From: Paenibacillus eucommiae
Lineage (GTDB): Bacteria > Bacillota > Bacilli > Paenibacillales > NBRC-103111
Reading direction: 5' to 3'
Assembly: GCF_017874215.1 (NCBI RefSeq)
Contig: NZ_JAGGLB010000030.1
Span: forward strand, 62,001-126,000
Length of the DNA: 64,000 nucleotides
Shown: positions 1 to 8,757 of the stretch, piece after piece
Layout of the letters: every line of letters begins with the position of its first letter
Position numbering within the stretch: the stretch's first letter is position 1
Translations under genes and position numbers: made by a program
Notes under the pieces: model-generated
The model's database searches: none
What the model was told of the DNA's origin: nothing
Seen by the model: the letters and a program-made list of their open reading frames with translations, nothing else

Positions 1-926
1 TCATAGAGGAAGGTCTCATCCTGCTTGCCTACATCCAGATGAAGAAAGCGCGGAGCAATCAAAGCACAAACTTCTTCATCCAGAAACGTATTGCCAGCAT
101 TAAACCAAGTGAAATCCGGCCAATCTATCACAAAACGATTGTTAATGAAGCAAGAGGAATATGCGGCTTTAATTCTGGTTTCTACTGCCGTTGTAAATAA
201 AGTATAGAAGCCGCCGTAGGACAAGCCGATCATCCCGACCCGCGAAGCATCCATATCCGGTCTGGAGAGCAAATAATCAAGCGCCCGCTGAATTTTATAA
301 ATTTCCACTGCAGTTATGGAACTTCCCAGCTGCTTCAGCTGTTTATCGTAAAGGTTCCGGTCCACCCCAGGACCATGCGCATCAGTCCACAGCAATAATT
401 GCGGGGCAAACACAGCGACCCCTTGCCGCAAAACTCTTCGCGTCATATCATTATAATTATTGTCCCCATAGAACCCGGAGCAAATCTCAGGTGTCCCCCC
501 GCCTCCATGCTGGGAAATGACCAGAGGATGCGGCCCTTCTGTATCCGGTATAAATAAGACACCATAGGTCGTTAATCCATAACCAGCCTCTATTTCAACT
601 CTATAAATGCTTCCGAGCTCATCCTTGGCAACAAAGCTTACCTCGGCTAGAGGCGGAGATGCCGCGGCTCCCTGCTGTGAACCGACATCATGGTCTGTCG
701 TGAGCGGCCATCCCAGCATCCCCTTCAGCTGTTCACGGTATTGATGGCTATCCTGTTCATACGCAGCAACGCTCGAAGTATCCGGCCGAAAAAAAAGCTT
801 GCGCTTTACTCCCGCCGCCTCGCGCAGATCTTGAATCAAACGATCAAACTCATTTTTTTGCTTCTCACGATATGTATAACCAACTGATATATCTTCACTA
901 TAAAGATAATGCTCCTGATTGCCCAT
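1..926 (-). CDS. alpha/beta hydrolase, acetyl-esterase/dienelactone-hydrolase-like (3' end off window)
   Basis: Reading from an ATG at 926 with GGAGGG about 10 nt upstream gives 308 codons and no stop before the window edge, so the C-terminus (including the catalytic His) is missing. A G-L-S-Y-G-G nucleophile elbow lies near residue 235 and an H-G-G-G-G oxyanion-type motif near residue 138, both typical of the alpha/beta-hydrolase fold. The N-terminal ~100 residues are a family-specific extension before the core. No signal peptide is visible, so it should be cytoplasmic. The fold resembles acetyl-xylan-esterase or dienelactone-hydrolase-like enzymes; the substrate cannot be told from sequence. 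It is transcribed away from thiN. Confidence 0.8.
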   Translation of the reverse strand, partial: MGNQEHYLYSEDISVGYTYREKQKNEFDRLIQDLREAAGVKRKLFFRPDTSSVAAYEQDSHQYREQLKGMLGWPLTTDHDVGSQQGAAASPPLAEVSFVAKDELGSIYRVEIEAGYGLTTYGVLFIPDTEGPHPLVISQHGGGGTPEICSGFYGDNNYNDMTRRVLRQGVAVFAPQLLLWTDAHGPGVDRNLYDKQLKQLGSSITAVEIYKIQRALDYLLSRPDMDASRVGMIGLSYGGFYTLFTTAVETRIKAAYSSCFINNRFVIDWPDFTWFNAGNTFLDEEVCALIAPRFLHLDVGKQDETFLY

Positions 927-1087
927 AGCTTCTATTTCCCTCCAATGATAAGTTGCCGTATAGTTATAATTTACAAGCCTCCGCCTTAAGTTTACAATAG
1001 GACAAACAAGCCGTCTTTACACTAAATCCGTTTATTCCCAGCAACACTTGTACAATATTGACATTTAAACAACAAAGGAGAACTTCT

Positions 1088-1732
1088 ATGAATGGAAAGC
1101 GGATCGTCATTGTGACCGGAGGAACATTGGGCCCCTGGGTTATGGATGAGATACGGCAGGGAGATCTGCTCGTTGGCTCTGACCGGGGCGCTTTATTTCT
1201 GCTGCAAAATGGCTTTGTGCCGGATATATCGCTTGGGGACTTCGATTCTGTAACAGAAGCGGAGCTTGCCGATATTCGTGCAGGCAGCAAAGCCTTCCTG
1301 GAATGTGATCCTATAGATAAGGACCTGACAGACACCGAGATGGCTTTCAACTGGGCCATGGAGCAGCAACCTGCGGAAATCACGCTGCTAGGTGCTCTCG
1401 GGACAAGATTCGATCACTCCCTCGCCAATATCCATCTGCTGCGCAAGGGCATGGAGCTCGGAATCCCTTGCAAAATAATAGATGCCAATAACGAAGTGAT
1501 CCTCATCAATAGCCCCACCACTATTCACAAGGGCCGCTACACCCATGTTTCCCTGCTGCCGCTGAGCATGGAAGTGACCGGTATTACGCTGAACGGGTTT
1601 CTATATCCTCTTTTTCAGGCCACTCTGGTTGTTGGCCAGTCACTCGGCATAAGCAATGTGCTCCTTGAGCAGCAAGGACATATTGAGCTCGCCTCTGGAT
1701 ATTTGTTGGTCATTCAAAGCAAGGACACCTAG
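1088..1732 (+). CDS. thiN: thiamine pyrophosphokinase
   Basis: The 214-residue product transfers pyrophosphate from ATP to thiamine to make thiamine diphosphate. Family motifs are present in order: G-D-F-D-S at residues 50-54, a K-D-L-T-D-T-E segment near 80, and G-T-R-F-D-H near 104, which form the nucleotide and metal site. An upstream in-frame ATG at 1058 exists, but AAAGGAG at 1074-1080 sits at ideal spacing from the ATG at 1088, so I start there. It appears monocistronic and converges on the AraC gene that follows. The length matches the family. Confidence 0.9.
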   Translation: MNGKRIVIVTGGTLGPWVMDEIRQGDLLVGSDRGALFLLQNGFVPDISLGDFDSVTEAELADIRAGSKAFLECDPIDKDLTDTEMAFNWAMEQQPAEITLLGALGTRFDHSLANIHLLRKGMELGIPCKIIDANNEVILINSPTTIHKGRYTHVSLLPLSMEVTGITLNGFLYPLFQATLVVGQSLGISNVLLEQQGHIELASGYLLVIQSKDT

Positions 1733-1769
1733 GTACCTTGACGCTTAGCTGCCTGTATTACCTAGACAC

Positions 1770-2666
1770 CTAGATGCCTGGAAATCTGGAAGTCTGGCGA
1801 AAGCTTCCCGGAGACGTGCCGACTTCTTTTCTGAATGCTTTAGAGAAATGATGCACATCGGCAAAGCCGCAGAAGGAGGCAATTTCCTCCTGAGTGAAAT
1901 CGGAGCTCACTAGCAGCTCCTTAGCATGGCCAATACGCATCAGCAGTAAATAACGGTGCGGCGGAACGCCAAACTGCAGCTTGAATAATGCGCTAAAGCG
2001 GGACAGTGAGAGACTGGCCCTTTTTGCCATGTCCTGTACCGACAACGGCGCCATCAGGTGAAAGGATAAATAAGAGGAGATCCACTGCAAGGACGGAGGT
2101 ACCGAACCATATTGGCCGCCGCCGCTTGGCTGTCCATAGTCTTCAAGAAGGTATAGGACCAATTCAGTCGCCAGACTCTGTGCTCTGAGCTGCAGCAAGG
2201 GCTCCCGGTTCTGCCAGCACTCCACCATTTTCAGGAAGGTATCACGGAATTTCAACGGGCTTCGCGGGGTTAGCCTGACTGGAATATGGATTCCATACAG
2301 ATCATTCAGCCTCGGCTGCATCAAATGCGAATAAGCGGAGAGATCCAACTGCCCCGCCTTGGTCGGGAAGCTGCTTTCACGTTCAGGATGATAAAAAATA
2401 TCCATATGCACAAAAGGCGTCCTCGTATCCGACAACCCCCTCAAATCATGCACACTGTTTGGTTGAATCAGACAAAACTCCCCACCGCCAAATCGATATT
2501 CTTCCCCATCTATATGAAACAGGCACTGGCCTTCCTGAATATAAATCAATAAATAGTCAAGCAAGCGGCGCTCCGGCATATACCAAGGCTTCCGCTGCGC
2601 GAAATCGCTTTGGCGAATGAAGGGCACGACGGCTCTTTCCGCCAGTAATTCTGACAGGTGCAGCAC
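1770..2666 (-). CDS. AraC-family transcriptional regulator with N-terminal cupin
   Basis: The 298-residue protein has an N-terminal cupin-like sensor (about residues 20-110, with an HIDGEEY-type beta segment) and a C-terminal pair of AraC helix-turn-helices (about 195-295), ending with the usual F-x-D-x-x-H-F-S-K-A-F-R signature. Translation starts at a GTG at 2666 with AAAGGAG 8 nt upstream. It is divergent from the PhyH-type dioxygenase gene at 2841, the usual arrangement for a local regulator and its target. Perfect direct repeats and a palindrome lie between them. The effector, probably a small sugar or related metabolite, is not identifiable. Confidence 0.88.
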   Translation of the reverse strand: MLHLSELLAERAVVPFIRQSDFAQRKPWYMPERRLLDYLLIYIQEGQCLFHIDGEEYRFGGGEFCLIQPNSVHDLRGLSDTRTPFVHMDIFYHPERESSFPTKAGQLDLSAYSHLMQPRLNDLYGIHIPVRLTPRSPLKFRDTFLKMVECWQNREPLLQLRAQSLATELVLYLLEDYGQPSGGGQYGSVPPSLQWISSYLSFHLMAPLSVQDMAKRASLSLSRFSALFKLQFGVPPHRYLLLMRIGHAKELLVSSDFTQEEIASFCGFADVHHFSKAFRKEVGTSPGSFRQTSRFPGI

Positions 2667-2700
2667 AGCTTCAGCTCCTTTGACAGCTTTTCGCTACATT

Positions 2701-2724
2701 ATATCAGAAATAATATCAGAAATA
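2701..2724. promoter_or_regulatory. tandem 12-bp direct repeats, candidate AraC-type binding sites
   Basis: Two perfect, directly abutting copies of ATATCAGAAATA lie 35 bp upstream of the GTG of the AraC gene. AraC-family proteins commonly bind direct repeats through their two helix-turn-helices. The assignment to this regulator is inferred from position and repeat symmetry. Confidence 0.45.
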
Positions 2725-2731
2725 CGGCTTA

Positions 2732-2751
2732 GTCAAAAAGTTATTTTTGAC
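2732..2751. promoter_or_regulatory. 8-bp inverted repeat in the araC-phyH divergent region
   Basis: GTCAAAAA and TTTTTGAC form a perfect inverted repeat around GTTA. The right arm forms the start of a TTGACA-like hexamer (2746-2751) pointing toward the dioxygenase gene. It could be an operator or a local cruciform. No transcription start is proven. Confidence 0.3.
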
Positions 2752-2840
2752 AAAAACACAGGAAGGGATGACAAAGTATTTTCACTCGGCAGCCCTTACA
2801 ATAAAGGAGAATACAACTCCTGGAAAAGAGGTCCTTAACT

Positions 2841-3704
2841 ATGGAAACTAAACGAAATGACAATCAATCAGCACAAAACATCCATGATCAATTGCCTAAT
2901 TTTGAAGAAGAATATACCCTAGCCCCTGAACAAATAAAGTCCTATCAAAAAAATGGGCACACCGTGCTTCGCGGCGTGGCTTCCAGCGCTGAAATTAACG
3001 TCTACGAGCCAATTTTCAACAGCCTTGTAGAAGAGCTTAACTACCATAACAAACCGGTTAATGAGCGGGATACGTACGGCAAGGCGTTCATTCAGATCGG
3101 GAATTTGTGGGAAAAGAGCGAAGCGATCCGGCGCTTTACTTTTGCCAAACGCTTTGCTAAAATCGCTGCTGACCTAATGGGCGTGGAAGGTGTGAGATTG
3201 TATCATGATCAGGCGCTCTTCAAAGAACCTGGCGGCGGACATACACCCTGGCATCAGGATCAAATCTACTGGCCGCTCGATACGCATAATACGATCACGA
3301 TGTGGATGCCCCTTGTGCCTGTTTCCGAAGAAATTGGCTCGATGACATTTGCCTCCGGCTCTCATACCCAGGGCTACATCAGCAAAATGACCATTTCCGA
3401 CGAATCACACAGGACACTTAAGGAATTTGTTGAGAAAAAAGGCTTCGAAACCCCTTCCTACGGGGCCATGGCTGCTGGTGACGCCACCTTCCACGCAGGC
3501 TGGACGCTGCATAACGCACCAGGCAACCCAACAGAAACGATGCGCGAAGTCATGACGATTATCTATTACGCAGATGGCACCCGAATCGCCGAACCGGACA
3601 GCAACGCCCGCCTCAGCGATATGAACAGCTGGTTCCCCGGCCTCGCACCAGGTGACCTGGCAGCCAGCCACCTGAACCCTTTGCTTTACCACCGCAATGC
3701 TTAA
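2841..3704 (+). CDS. phytanoyl-CoA dioxygenase (PhyH) family protein
   Basis: This 287-residue protein is a predicted Fe(II)/2-oxoglutarate-dependent oxygenase of the PhyH family. The facial triad is visible as H138-x-D140 and H224, followed ten residues later by R235, the usual 2-oxoglutarate-binding Arg. No signal peptide is present, so it is cytoplasmic. It starts at ATG 2841 behind an AAAGAGG site. It is divergent from the AraC gene, which probably controls it. Bacterial PhyH proteins in such pairs act on diverse small molecules; the substrate here is unknown. The 3' end converges on the hydrolase gene at 3886. Confidence 0.85.
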   Translation: METKRNDNQSAQNIHDQLPNFEEEYTLAPEQIKSYQKNGHTVLRGVASSAEINVYEPIFNSLVEELNYHNKPVNERDTYGKAFIQIGNLWEKSEAIRRFTFAKRFAKIAADLMGVEGVRLYHDQALFKEPGGGHTPWHQDQIYWPLDTHNTITMWMPLVPVSEEIGSMTFASGSHTQGYISKMTISDESHRTLKEFVEKKGFETPSYGAMAAGDATFHAGWTLHNAPGNPTETMREVMTIIYYADGTRIAEPDSNARLSDMNSWFPGLAPGDLAASHLNPLLYHRNA

Positions 3705-3832
3705 CATGGCTTAGCGTGACTGAACATAGCTTCGTTGCATAGCTTATGCATGGCTCAACATGGATTAGCGCCGCGGCGCGCAGAAGTTCGTTTTTCATGG
3801 CGCTATGAATGGAGCATGAACAAGCAAAAAAA

Positions 3833-3878
3833 TGCCACGGCATCAAATGCAAGTAACCTTGCACATGATGCCGCAGCA
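3833..3878 (-). terminator. intrinsic terminator of the 3886-4905 gene
   Basis: A long hairpin with TGCGGCATCA-type arms and an inner TGCAAG/CTTGCA stem is followed on the minus strand by a run of T (A-tract near 3825-3831). A close copy of the same hairpin ends htpG at 9662-9705. Confidence 0.75.
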
Positions 3879-3885
3879 AAATTAT

Positions 3886-4905
3886 CTAATTGTCTGGTTT
3901 TACTTGTTCCATAAAAGTCCTAAAGTTTTCAGCGATTTCTTTTGAATGGGTACGGTATATATAATGCCCTGCTTCAAATAGCATCATTTTTCCATTTACA
4001 GAATCTTGTATTTGCTTTTCATGCTCTGGTATCCATCTATCCGTTACTGGATGATTCGCTTGTATAAAGAAAATGACGGGAAGATTTTTTGGGAATGTTA
4101 AATCTTCAGCTGCTCTGAAATTATCATACATTTTTTCGGCTTCATTTAAATGGTTGGGATTATACATGTTTTTGTGTATAAGAATTCTCAATTGTTCTTT
4201 TGTTGTATCATCATAGGGTAGTGCAGCATAGGGATCATCGCCTAGTTTCACTTGCAACCTGGCGAAACCTGATTTTTTGAGTAGATTAAGCACTCGTATT
4301 ATTGAAGATTCAATCTTCCTCTCGCTGAGCGTTGGAACACTGCTGTCGAGCCCGACAAATGCAATCACTTCGTCTTCATATTTGTTCACATAATCCAGTC
4401 CGTAAAGGCCTGAAATGGAGTGGCCCATTAAAATATAACGGTCAATATGAAGGCGCTGCAGCGCTTCATGAATTTCACTTACAATGTTCTCTGTATTTCG
4501 TTCCTTTTCAGTTTGATCACTTAATCCATAACCAAAAGGCTCAATCACAACGATTTTGTAAAAGGGTGACAGCTCATCAATTAGCGGTTTAAAATCAAGA
4601 GCGGGCGCTGCCGTTCCATAACCTGGCAGGAGCACGATGGTTTCTTCGCCTTGTCCTTGAATCAAAACATTCATGTTTTTCCCATCTACCGTTACAGACT
4701 GACCATAGGGTTGTATTTTTCCTTCCTCTGATTTGCTGCTGATCTTATTAACGACAAAAACAATAGCTATAAAAAGGACGATTGCTATAACTAATACTGC
4801 TAATACTCTCAGTAAAATGATAAGCAATTTTTTCATCTTACTATCTGGTTTTCCACTTGTCGTGTCTGGCTTCATTTTCAATATGTCTCGAATTTTCACG
4901 CTCAT
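3886..4905 (-). CDS. membrane-anchored alpha/beta hydrolase
   Basis: The 339-residue protein has one strong hydrophobic helix at about residues 26-52 preceded by basic residues, so it is probably anchored in the membrane with its catalytic domain outside. The alpha/beta-hydrolase core shows an L-L-P-G-Y-G oxyanion strand near residue 92, a G-H-S-I-S-G nucleophile elbow with S163, and a candidate catalytic His in E-A-G-H near 313. An AGGAG site lies close upstream of the ATG; a later ATG before the membrane helix (residue 24) is a possible alternative. It stands alone, with its own terminator. The substrate is not known. Confidence 0.78.
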   Translation of the reverse strand: MSVKIRDILKMKPDTTSGKPDSKMKKLLIILLRVLAVLVIAIVLFIAIVFVVNKISSKSEEGKIQPYGQSVTVDGKNMNVLIQGQGEETIVLLPGYGTAAPALDFKPLIDELSPFYKIVVIEPFGYGLSDQTEKERNTENIVSEIHEALQRLHIDRYILMGHSISGLYGLDYVNKYEDEVIAFVGLDSSVPTLSERKIESSIIRVLNLLKKSGFARLQVKLGDDPYAALPYDDTTKEQLRILIHKNMYNPNHLNEAEKMYDNFRAAEDLTFPKNLPVIFFIQANHPVTDRWIPEHEKQIQDSVNGKMMLFEAGHYIYRTHSKEIAENFRTFMEQVKPDN

Positions 4906-5390
4906 CTTCTCCTGTCGTTATCTGTATATCAGGCTGCCTTAACTAAGTGCTAAAGGTACTAAAGAAAGCATAAACGACGAAGATGTACACCACGTGACGT
5001 CAATATGAACTGAATATGAACGAGCGACAGGCAGGATATTAGAACCGCATTACTGCCACAGGGCGAGCAGATATGTTCTAACTGAGGCTAAAGAGGATCA
5101 GTCCGACCGATAGTTTGAAACATTACATATGTACAAATCTTCCTATTTTGTGCATATGAAAAAGGAGCTACCGTGGCAGCTCCTTCATCGTTTGTAATCC
5201 CCTTCATTAAAGTTCAATAAATCTTAATCTCAATCCGCGTGGCTCAACTTATCCCGTAGTTCAATAGAATCAACAGTTTCAGTCCGATGGTATCCTCTTG
5301 TCTATGATTCAAGCCACCACTTTCAATCCTATGATAAAATACTTATAAATCCCACTATAGCCAAACGGCCAAAGCGGATATAATCTTACT
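4906..5390. other. 485-bp intergenic region without a gene
   Basis: No open frame here has a ribosome site or family-like sequence. The only structured element I see is the palindromic terminator at 5162-5185. The rest is unassigned. Confidence 0.5.
5162..5185 (-). terminator. palindromic terminator downstream of the DinB-family gene
   Basis: AAGGAGCTACC and GGCAGCTCCTT arms form a hairpin followed on the minus strand by T5. The hairpin and its flank (ending TTCATCGTTTGTA) recur almost unchanged at 7666-7689. Confidence 0.65.
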
Positions 5391-5894
5391 CTAGATTACT
5401 GGAGGTAGCGCTCCGTACTCGGCCCACTGCTCTTTTGTCGGGCCGTAAAGATCCGGCACACGAAGGCCTGCCTGACGCATCAGGACTGTCATCTGACCAC
5501 GATGATGAATCTCATGCTTTACGAGAATATCCAGCATTAAGCCGTTTGGCCATTGATCACCATACATATCGCTCATGATAAGCAGATTCTCATCTTTCCA
5601 ACTGGACTGTATAGCATCAAGGAGCGCTTGTGAGGTCCTCTTATAGACTGACGCGATGTCTGCTGCCGAAGCTGGCACCGGCATATCTTCGCCCGGTCCT
5701 TCGAAAGACAGTCCCGTCCGAGATGGCATTTCGTGCAACGTCTGTACAAGGTGCCATGCAACACGTCCAAGCGTTCTATGATCGCTTGTTATCTGTTGGC
5801 CAAGAGACTCGTCGGTCAGCATCTCCAGTGTCCGCATTGTTGCTTCCGTTTCATTCTGCCAAGTTGCGGCAAAATCTTTAATGTGTTTATACAT
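5391..5894 (-). CDS. DinB-family protein
   Basis: This 167-residue protein belongs to the DinB/YfiT-like four-helix-bundle superfamily, whose members bind a metal through three histidines. Candidate ligands are the His in A-W-H-L near residue 48 and those in the K-H-E-I-H-H-R-G-Q segment near 130. I choose the ATG at 5894 because the AAGGAG sequence directly abuts the other in-frame ATG at 5903 and is well spaced from this one. The biochemical role of most family members is unknown; some act as thiol-dependent transferases. A perfect LexA box sits in its promoter, so it is probably SOS-inducible, as B. subtilis dinB is. Confidence 0.85.
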   Translation of the reverse strand: MYKHIKDFAATWQNETEATMRTLEMLTDESLGQQITSDHRTLGRVAWHLVQTLHEMPSRTGLSFEGPGEDMPVPASAADIASVYKRTSQALLDAIQSSWKDENLLIMSDMYGDQWPNGLMLDILVKHEIHHRGQMTVLMRQAGLRVPDLYGPTKEQWAEYGALPPVI

Positions 5895-5929
5895 ATCCAA
5901 CATCTCCTTTTTGTAATGGAATCAAGTTT

Positions 5930-5958
5930 ACTATACCGAACACTAGTTCGTAAGTAAA
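5930..5958 (-). promoter_or_regulatory. promoter with LexA (DinR) SOS box
   Basis: On the minus strand TTTACT (5953-5958) and TATAGT (5930-5935) are 17 bp apart. The spacer contains CGAAC-N4-GTTCG at 5937-5950, which fits the Bacillus LexA consensus exactly and is perfectly symmetrical in its arms. A repressor here would block RNA polymerase. This points to damage-inducible expression of the DinB-family gene. Confidence 0.75.
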
Positions 5959-6105
5959 TATTTACATTTACTTAAACTACCCCCGTTAACCAAACGAAGC
6001 TGCCGAAAATCATTGCGCTAATGCGCGGGCGCTAAAGGACGCGTCGGCTTACCTGTTTCGTACGCGGAAACTTGTTGGCAAATGTTACCGGGGAAACTGG
6101 AAATA

Positions 6106-7305
6106 TCAGTTCATAGACTCTGTCGAAATCGTCTCGCATCCGTTGAATAATGCAAAATTTTGAAAGCAATTGTTCAAGGCTGTTCGCAATTGCTTTGTTG
6201 GCTTTATGTCGTTCTCGTACCAGATGTTTTTAACAACGAGCGTCCCGGCTTTTCGCTCCGCGATTACCTCGGCTCGTCCGATGAGGCTTTCTCCGTATAG
6301 TAGAGGCAACACATAATAGCCGAATTTCCGTTTGATTGCAGGCGTGTAAATCTCCCAGGTGTAATCGAATCCAAACAATACGTTGATCAGTTTTCTGTCC
6401 CATATGAAATTATCTAGTGGGGCAATCAGCTCGCAGCGCCATTTCGGCGCCGGATTTTGCAGAACGGCTTCAATAAGCGGCAAGTCCTCCGCGCGGCAGT
6501 ACAGTATATCCTTCAATTGTTCCACGGCAACAGCAACAATGCGAGCTTCGTACAACAGTTGGCGGAAAACCTCGTTGCGCTGCTCCGCTTTCAATCCCCA
6601 TATGTTCAGCCAGGCATCGGATGCGCGATTCCATAAAAGGCCAATAGCGCCGATTCGACGCAGTACCCGCCACTTGTGATGCTCATGCTCGCCCTCCAGC
6701 GGCTCCGGTGCATTCAGCAGATTTGGCTGTATGTACTTCCCGGCGATATCGTAATATTTACGCGTTCCTTTTTTGTGATGTATAATCAACTCGCCTGTCG
6801 AGTACATCTGCTCCAACACCGACCGGGATGAATTGTTTCCGCTGCTCCAGTGGATGGCCGATTGCCAAGTGAAATTTCCATCCAATTTTAGATCATCCGA
6901 ACTTAGCGCACCGTGATTTTGGATGTGAGCCCGTACTTGCTCTATCAACGCTTCCATTTCGGGATAGCGCTTGGCATGTTGTCGGGCGGCCTGCCTGTAC
7001 CGCTCAAAATACGGCCAGTCCTCGACAGGAATAATGGCCAAATTCTTGTCGGGATAATCGACAAGGCTTCTATCTTGATACAGCAACTCGGCGAGCATGT
7101 TCTTGGTAAATCCTTTGATTCGCGACTGCAACACCAGTTCGGCGTTTTTTCCGCAAACATCGATGGGATCGTATTGAATACAGCCGACCTGCCGCACAAA
7201 ATCCAATACTCCCTGCTTTCCGGTAAATTGATATTCGCCCAACAGCCCGTGCTTCAATAGCAGAAATTGCCGTGCCTGGCGGTTCGTCAATTGGATCATG
7301 TACAC
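6106..7305 (-). CDS. YcaQ/AlkX-like winged-helix DNA glycosylase-family protein
   Basis: The 399-residue protein matches the HTH_42/YcaQ family, which unhooks interstrand crosslinks and removes bulky alkylated bases in characterised members. The family N-terminus (T-N-R-Q-A-R-Q-F-L) and a Q-Y-D motif in the position of the catalytic Q-x-D/Q-x-Q segment (near residue 44) are seen, followed by winged-helix repeats. The ORF opens at ATG 7305; a second ATG two codons later is equally well placed behind TAAGGAG. It lies near the LexA-box DinB gene, but the two are not clearly one operon. Its activity is inferred from the family. Confidence 0.75.
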   Translation of the reverse strand: MYMIQLTNRQARQFLLLKHGLLGEYQFTGKQGVLDFVRQVGCIQYDPIDVCGKNAELVLQSRIKGFTKNMLAELLYQDRSLVDYPDKNLAIIPVEDWPYFERYRQAARQHAKRYPEMEALIEQVRAHIQNHGALSSDDLKLDGNFTWQSAIHWSSGNNSSRSVLEQMYSTGELIIHHKKGTRKYYDIAGKYIQPNLLNAPEPLEGEHEHHKWRVLRRIGAIGLLWNRASDAWLNIWGLKAEQRNEVFRQLLYEARIVAVAVEQLKDILYCRAEDLPLIEAVLQNPAPKWRCELIAPLDNFIWDRKLINVLFGFDYTWEIYTPAIKRKFGYYVLPLLYGESLIGRAEVIAERKAGTLVVKNIWYENDIKPTKQLRTALNNCFQNFALFNGCETISTESMN

Positions 7306-7493
7306 ATCGGCTCCTTAACGAAACAAACGGGAGTAGCTTGCACATGATGATGGATGGCGAGGTTGCTTATCTCAATAAAGTTACTATTTGCTTCTTTCCA
7401 TAATGATGGTATCCATTGGGGAGCTTCATTAGCAAACCCCTTTCCTAATTTTCCAATAACCGAAAATTGCTCTTTTTCAATGATTTCAACCAC
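7296..7493 (-). pseudogene. N-terminal fragment of a GyrI/AraC effector-binding-domain protein
   Basis: A GTG at 7493 with AGGGGGA well spaced upstream opens a frame beginning V-E-I-I-E-K-E-Q-F, like small GyrI-like effector-binding proteins. Recognisable sequence lasts only about 45-50 residues; the frame then runs into unrelated residues and stops inside the start of the YcaQ-like gene. I read this as a 5' remnant left by a deletion. A short expressed peptide cannot be excluded. Confidence 0.45.
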
Positions 7494-7665
7494 GCCTATT
7501 CCCCCTATCCGTTGGAAAATACAAAAAAAACAAACAAACACATGTTCCCGTTAAATTTTACCATTGTCTCGAGCATAAAAACAAGAGCTATTGAAAAATA
7601 ACTGCCCGTTAGCTTAACGCCTATCAGTACATCTGTACAAAAACTTTTATTTTGTGAAGAAGTAA

Positions 7666-7689
7666 AAGGAGCTGCCGCGGCAGCTCCTT
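7666..7689 (-). terminator. perfect palindromic terminator downstream of the cupin gene
   Basis: AAGGAGCTGCCG and CGGCAGCTCCTT form a 24-bp perfect palindrome, with T-rich sequence following on the minus strand. It matches the hairpin at 5162-5185 apart from the centre. Confidence 0.7.
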
Positions 7690-7713
7690 CATCGTTTGTA
7701 TAGAATCCTTTAT

Positions 7714-8178
7714 TCAGCTATCGTATCCGTTGAACTCAACGCTCTTCCCCCATTCGACGGGTTGTTCCAGGATTACCCCGTCTGTCTCCACCCATTGGGT
7801 TAGACTGTTCTCTTTGGCTTGAATAACGATAAAATACAGGTCTTCCGAAGCGGACGTATTCCGCAACGCTCTTACTCCGTCAGGAGCGATTCGAACTGAA
7901 GTTCCTTCGAACACATCTAAATCATTTCCGTCCACTTGAAATTGACCTTGTCCTTTAAGAAAGATGTAGAGTTCCTCATTTTCTTGGTGTTTGTGATAGA
8001 AGGGGATTTCCGCCTTGGGGGGCAGATTATTGAGTGAAACTTCCATGCTCGTAAGTTTCAAGAAATCTTTTAGGAAAATTTTTCCTTCTACCATTCCTTC
8101 CGTGACGTTTCCAAAATTCGAAAACGCACCTGCATGGTTAACAGAGTAATTCGCTTGATTCGACTCCAATTTGCTCAC
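7714..8178 (-). CDS. cupin-domain protein
   Basis: The 154-residue protein has a single cupin barrel. The first motif has the form P-F-Y-H-K-H-x4-E-x-Y-I-F-L-x-G near residues 60-75, with the usual metal-binding His/His/Glu; the second motif follows around residues 92-118. It starts at a GTG at 8178 behind AAGGTGAG. No fused DNA-binding domain is present, so this is an isolated cupin whose substrate cannot be inferred. A palindromic terminator follows directly. Confidence 0.8.
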   Translation of the reverse strand: MSKLESNQANYSVNHAGAFSNFGNVTEGMVEGKIFLKDFLKLTSMEVSLNNLPPKAEIPFYHKHQENEELYIFLKGQGQFQVDGNDLDVFEGTSVRIAPDGVRALRNTSASEDLYFIVIQAKENSLTQWVETDGVILEQPVEWGKSVEFNGYDS

Positions 8179-8208
8179 CTCACCTTAGATTAATTGTTCC
8201 ATTAATAG

Positions 8209-8328
8209 AATGATAACTGCCCTTCGAAGAGCGCCCCCAAAGACGCCCTCGTCATTGCAGACGTTGTCAGCCGTGGTTATTACTACGATTACACTCGTCA
8301 AGCCGGGACTTCCAGAGGTTTAGTCTAA
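8209..8328 (+). pseudogene. possible C-terminal coding remnant
   Basis: An open plus-strand frame without start codon or ribosome site ends at a TAA at 8326-8328. Its last 34 residues (with V-S-R-G-Y-Y-Y-D-Y-T-R-Q) have protein-like composition. It sits in the gap between the cupin gene and the SRPBCC gene, and I do not recognise the family. It may be the tail of a deleted gene or chance. Confidence 0.25.
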
Positions 8329-8340
8329 ACCAATGTTAAA

Positions 8341-8757
8341 CTAAAAGGCTGGCAGGGTTTTGCCTGTTTCGAGCAGGCTCTTTAAATTGCTGAGAATGGA
8401 AGGCCAGCCATTATTAAATCCATCCTTCTCTAATATATCATCGTGACTGAGAGTCAATTTTACAGTAGAGTTCATAGGTGTTAATTCGTATGTAACTTTG
8501 GAGAATCGCTCCCCTTCAACGTCTCTGACGCTCCAGGTAACTGTGAGTAAACGATAGGGCTCACATACAAGAACTTCACCATGATGATCAACCTTATCTT
8601 TATCCATCAATTTAAAGCTGGAGCCAACTTGCCAATCTGAAATGATTTCACGACCGAAAAAATACTGCTTGGTGAATTCACTGTTAGTTAGGGCTTGCCA
8701 AAGCTTCTCGGGTGTAGTTGCGATGTAAGTCGTATAAACGAATGACGTTTCATTCAT
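8341..8757 (-). CDS. SRPBCC/AHSA1-domain protein
   Basis: The 138-residue protein has the START-like AHSA1 fold: I-A-T-T-P-E-K-L-W-x-A-L-T near residue 12 and G-x-x-W-x-S-I-L near the C-terminus are family signatures. Members bind hydrophobic ligands or act as small-molecule-binding partners; the ligand is unknown. It overlaps the upstream ArsR gene by 8 bp, so the two are translationally coupled. ArsR-SRPBCC pairs are common in Bacillales, and the pair is probably autoregulated by the ArsR protein. Confidence 0.85.
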   Translation of the reverse strand: MNETSFVYTTYIATTPEKLWQALTNSEFTKQYFFGREIISDWQVGSSFKLMDKDKVDHHGEVLVCEPYRLLTVTWSVRDVEGERFSKVTYELTPMNSTVKLTLSHDDILEKDGFNNGWPSILSNLKSLLETGKTLPAF

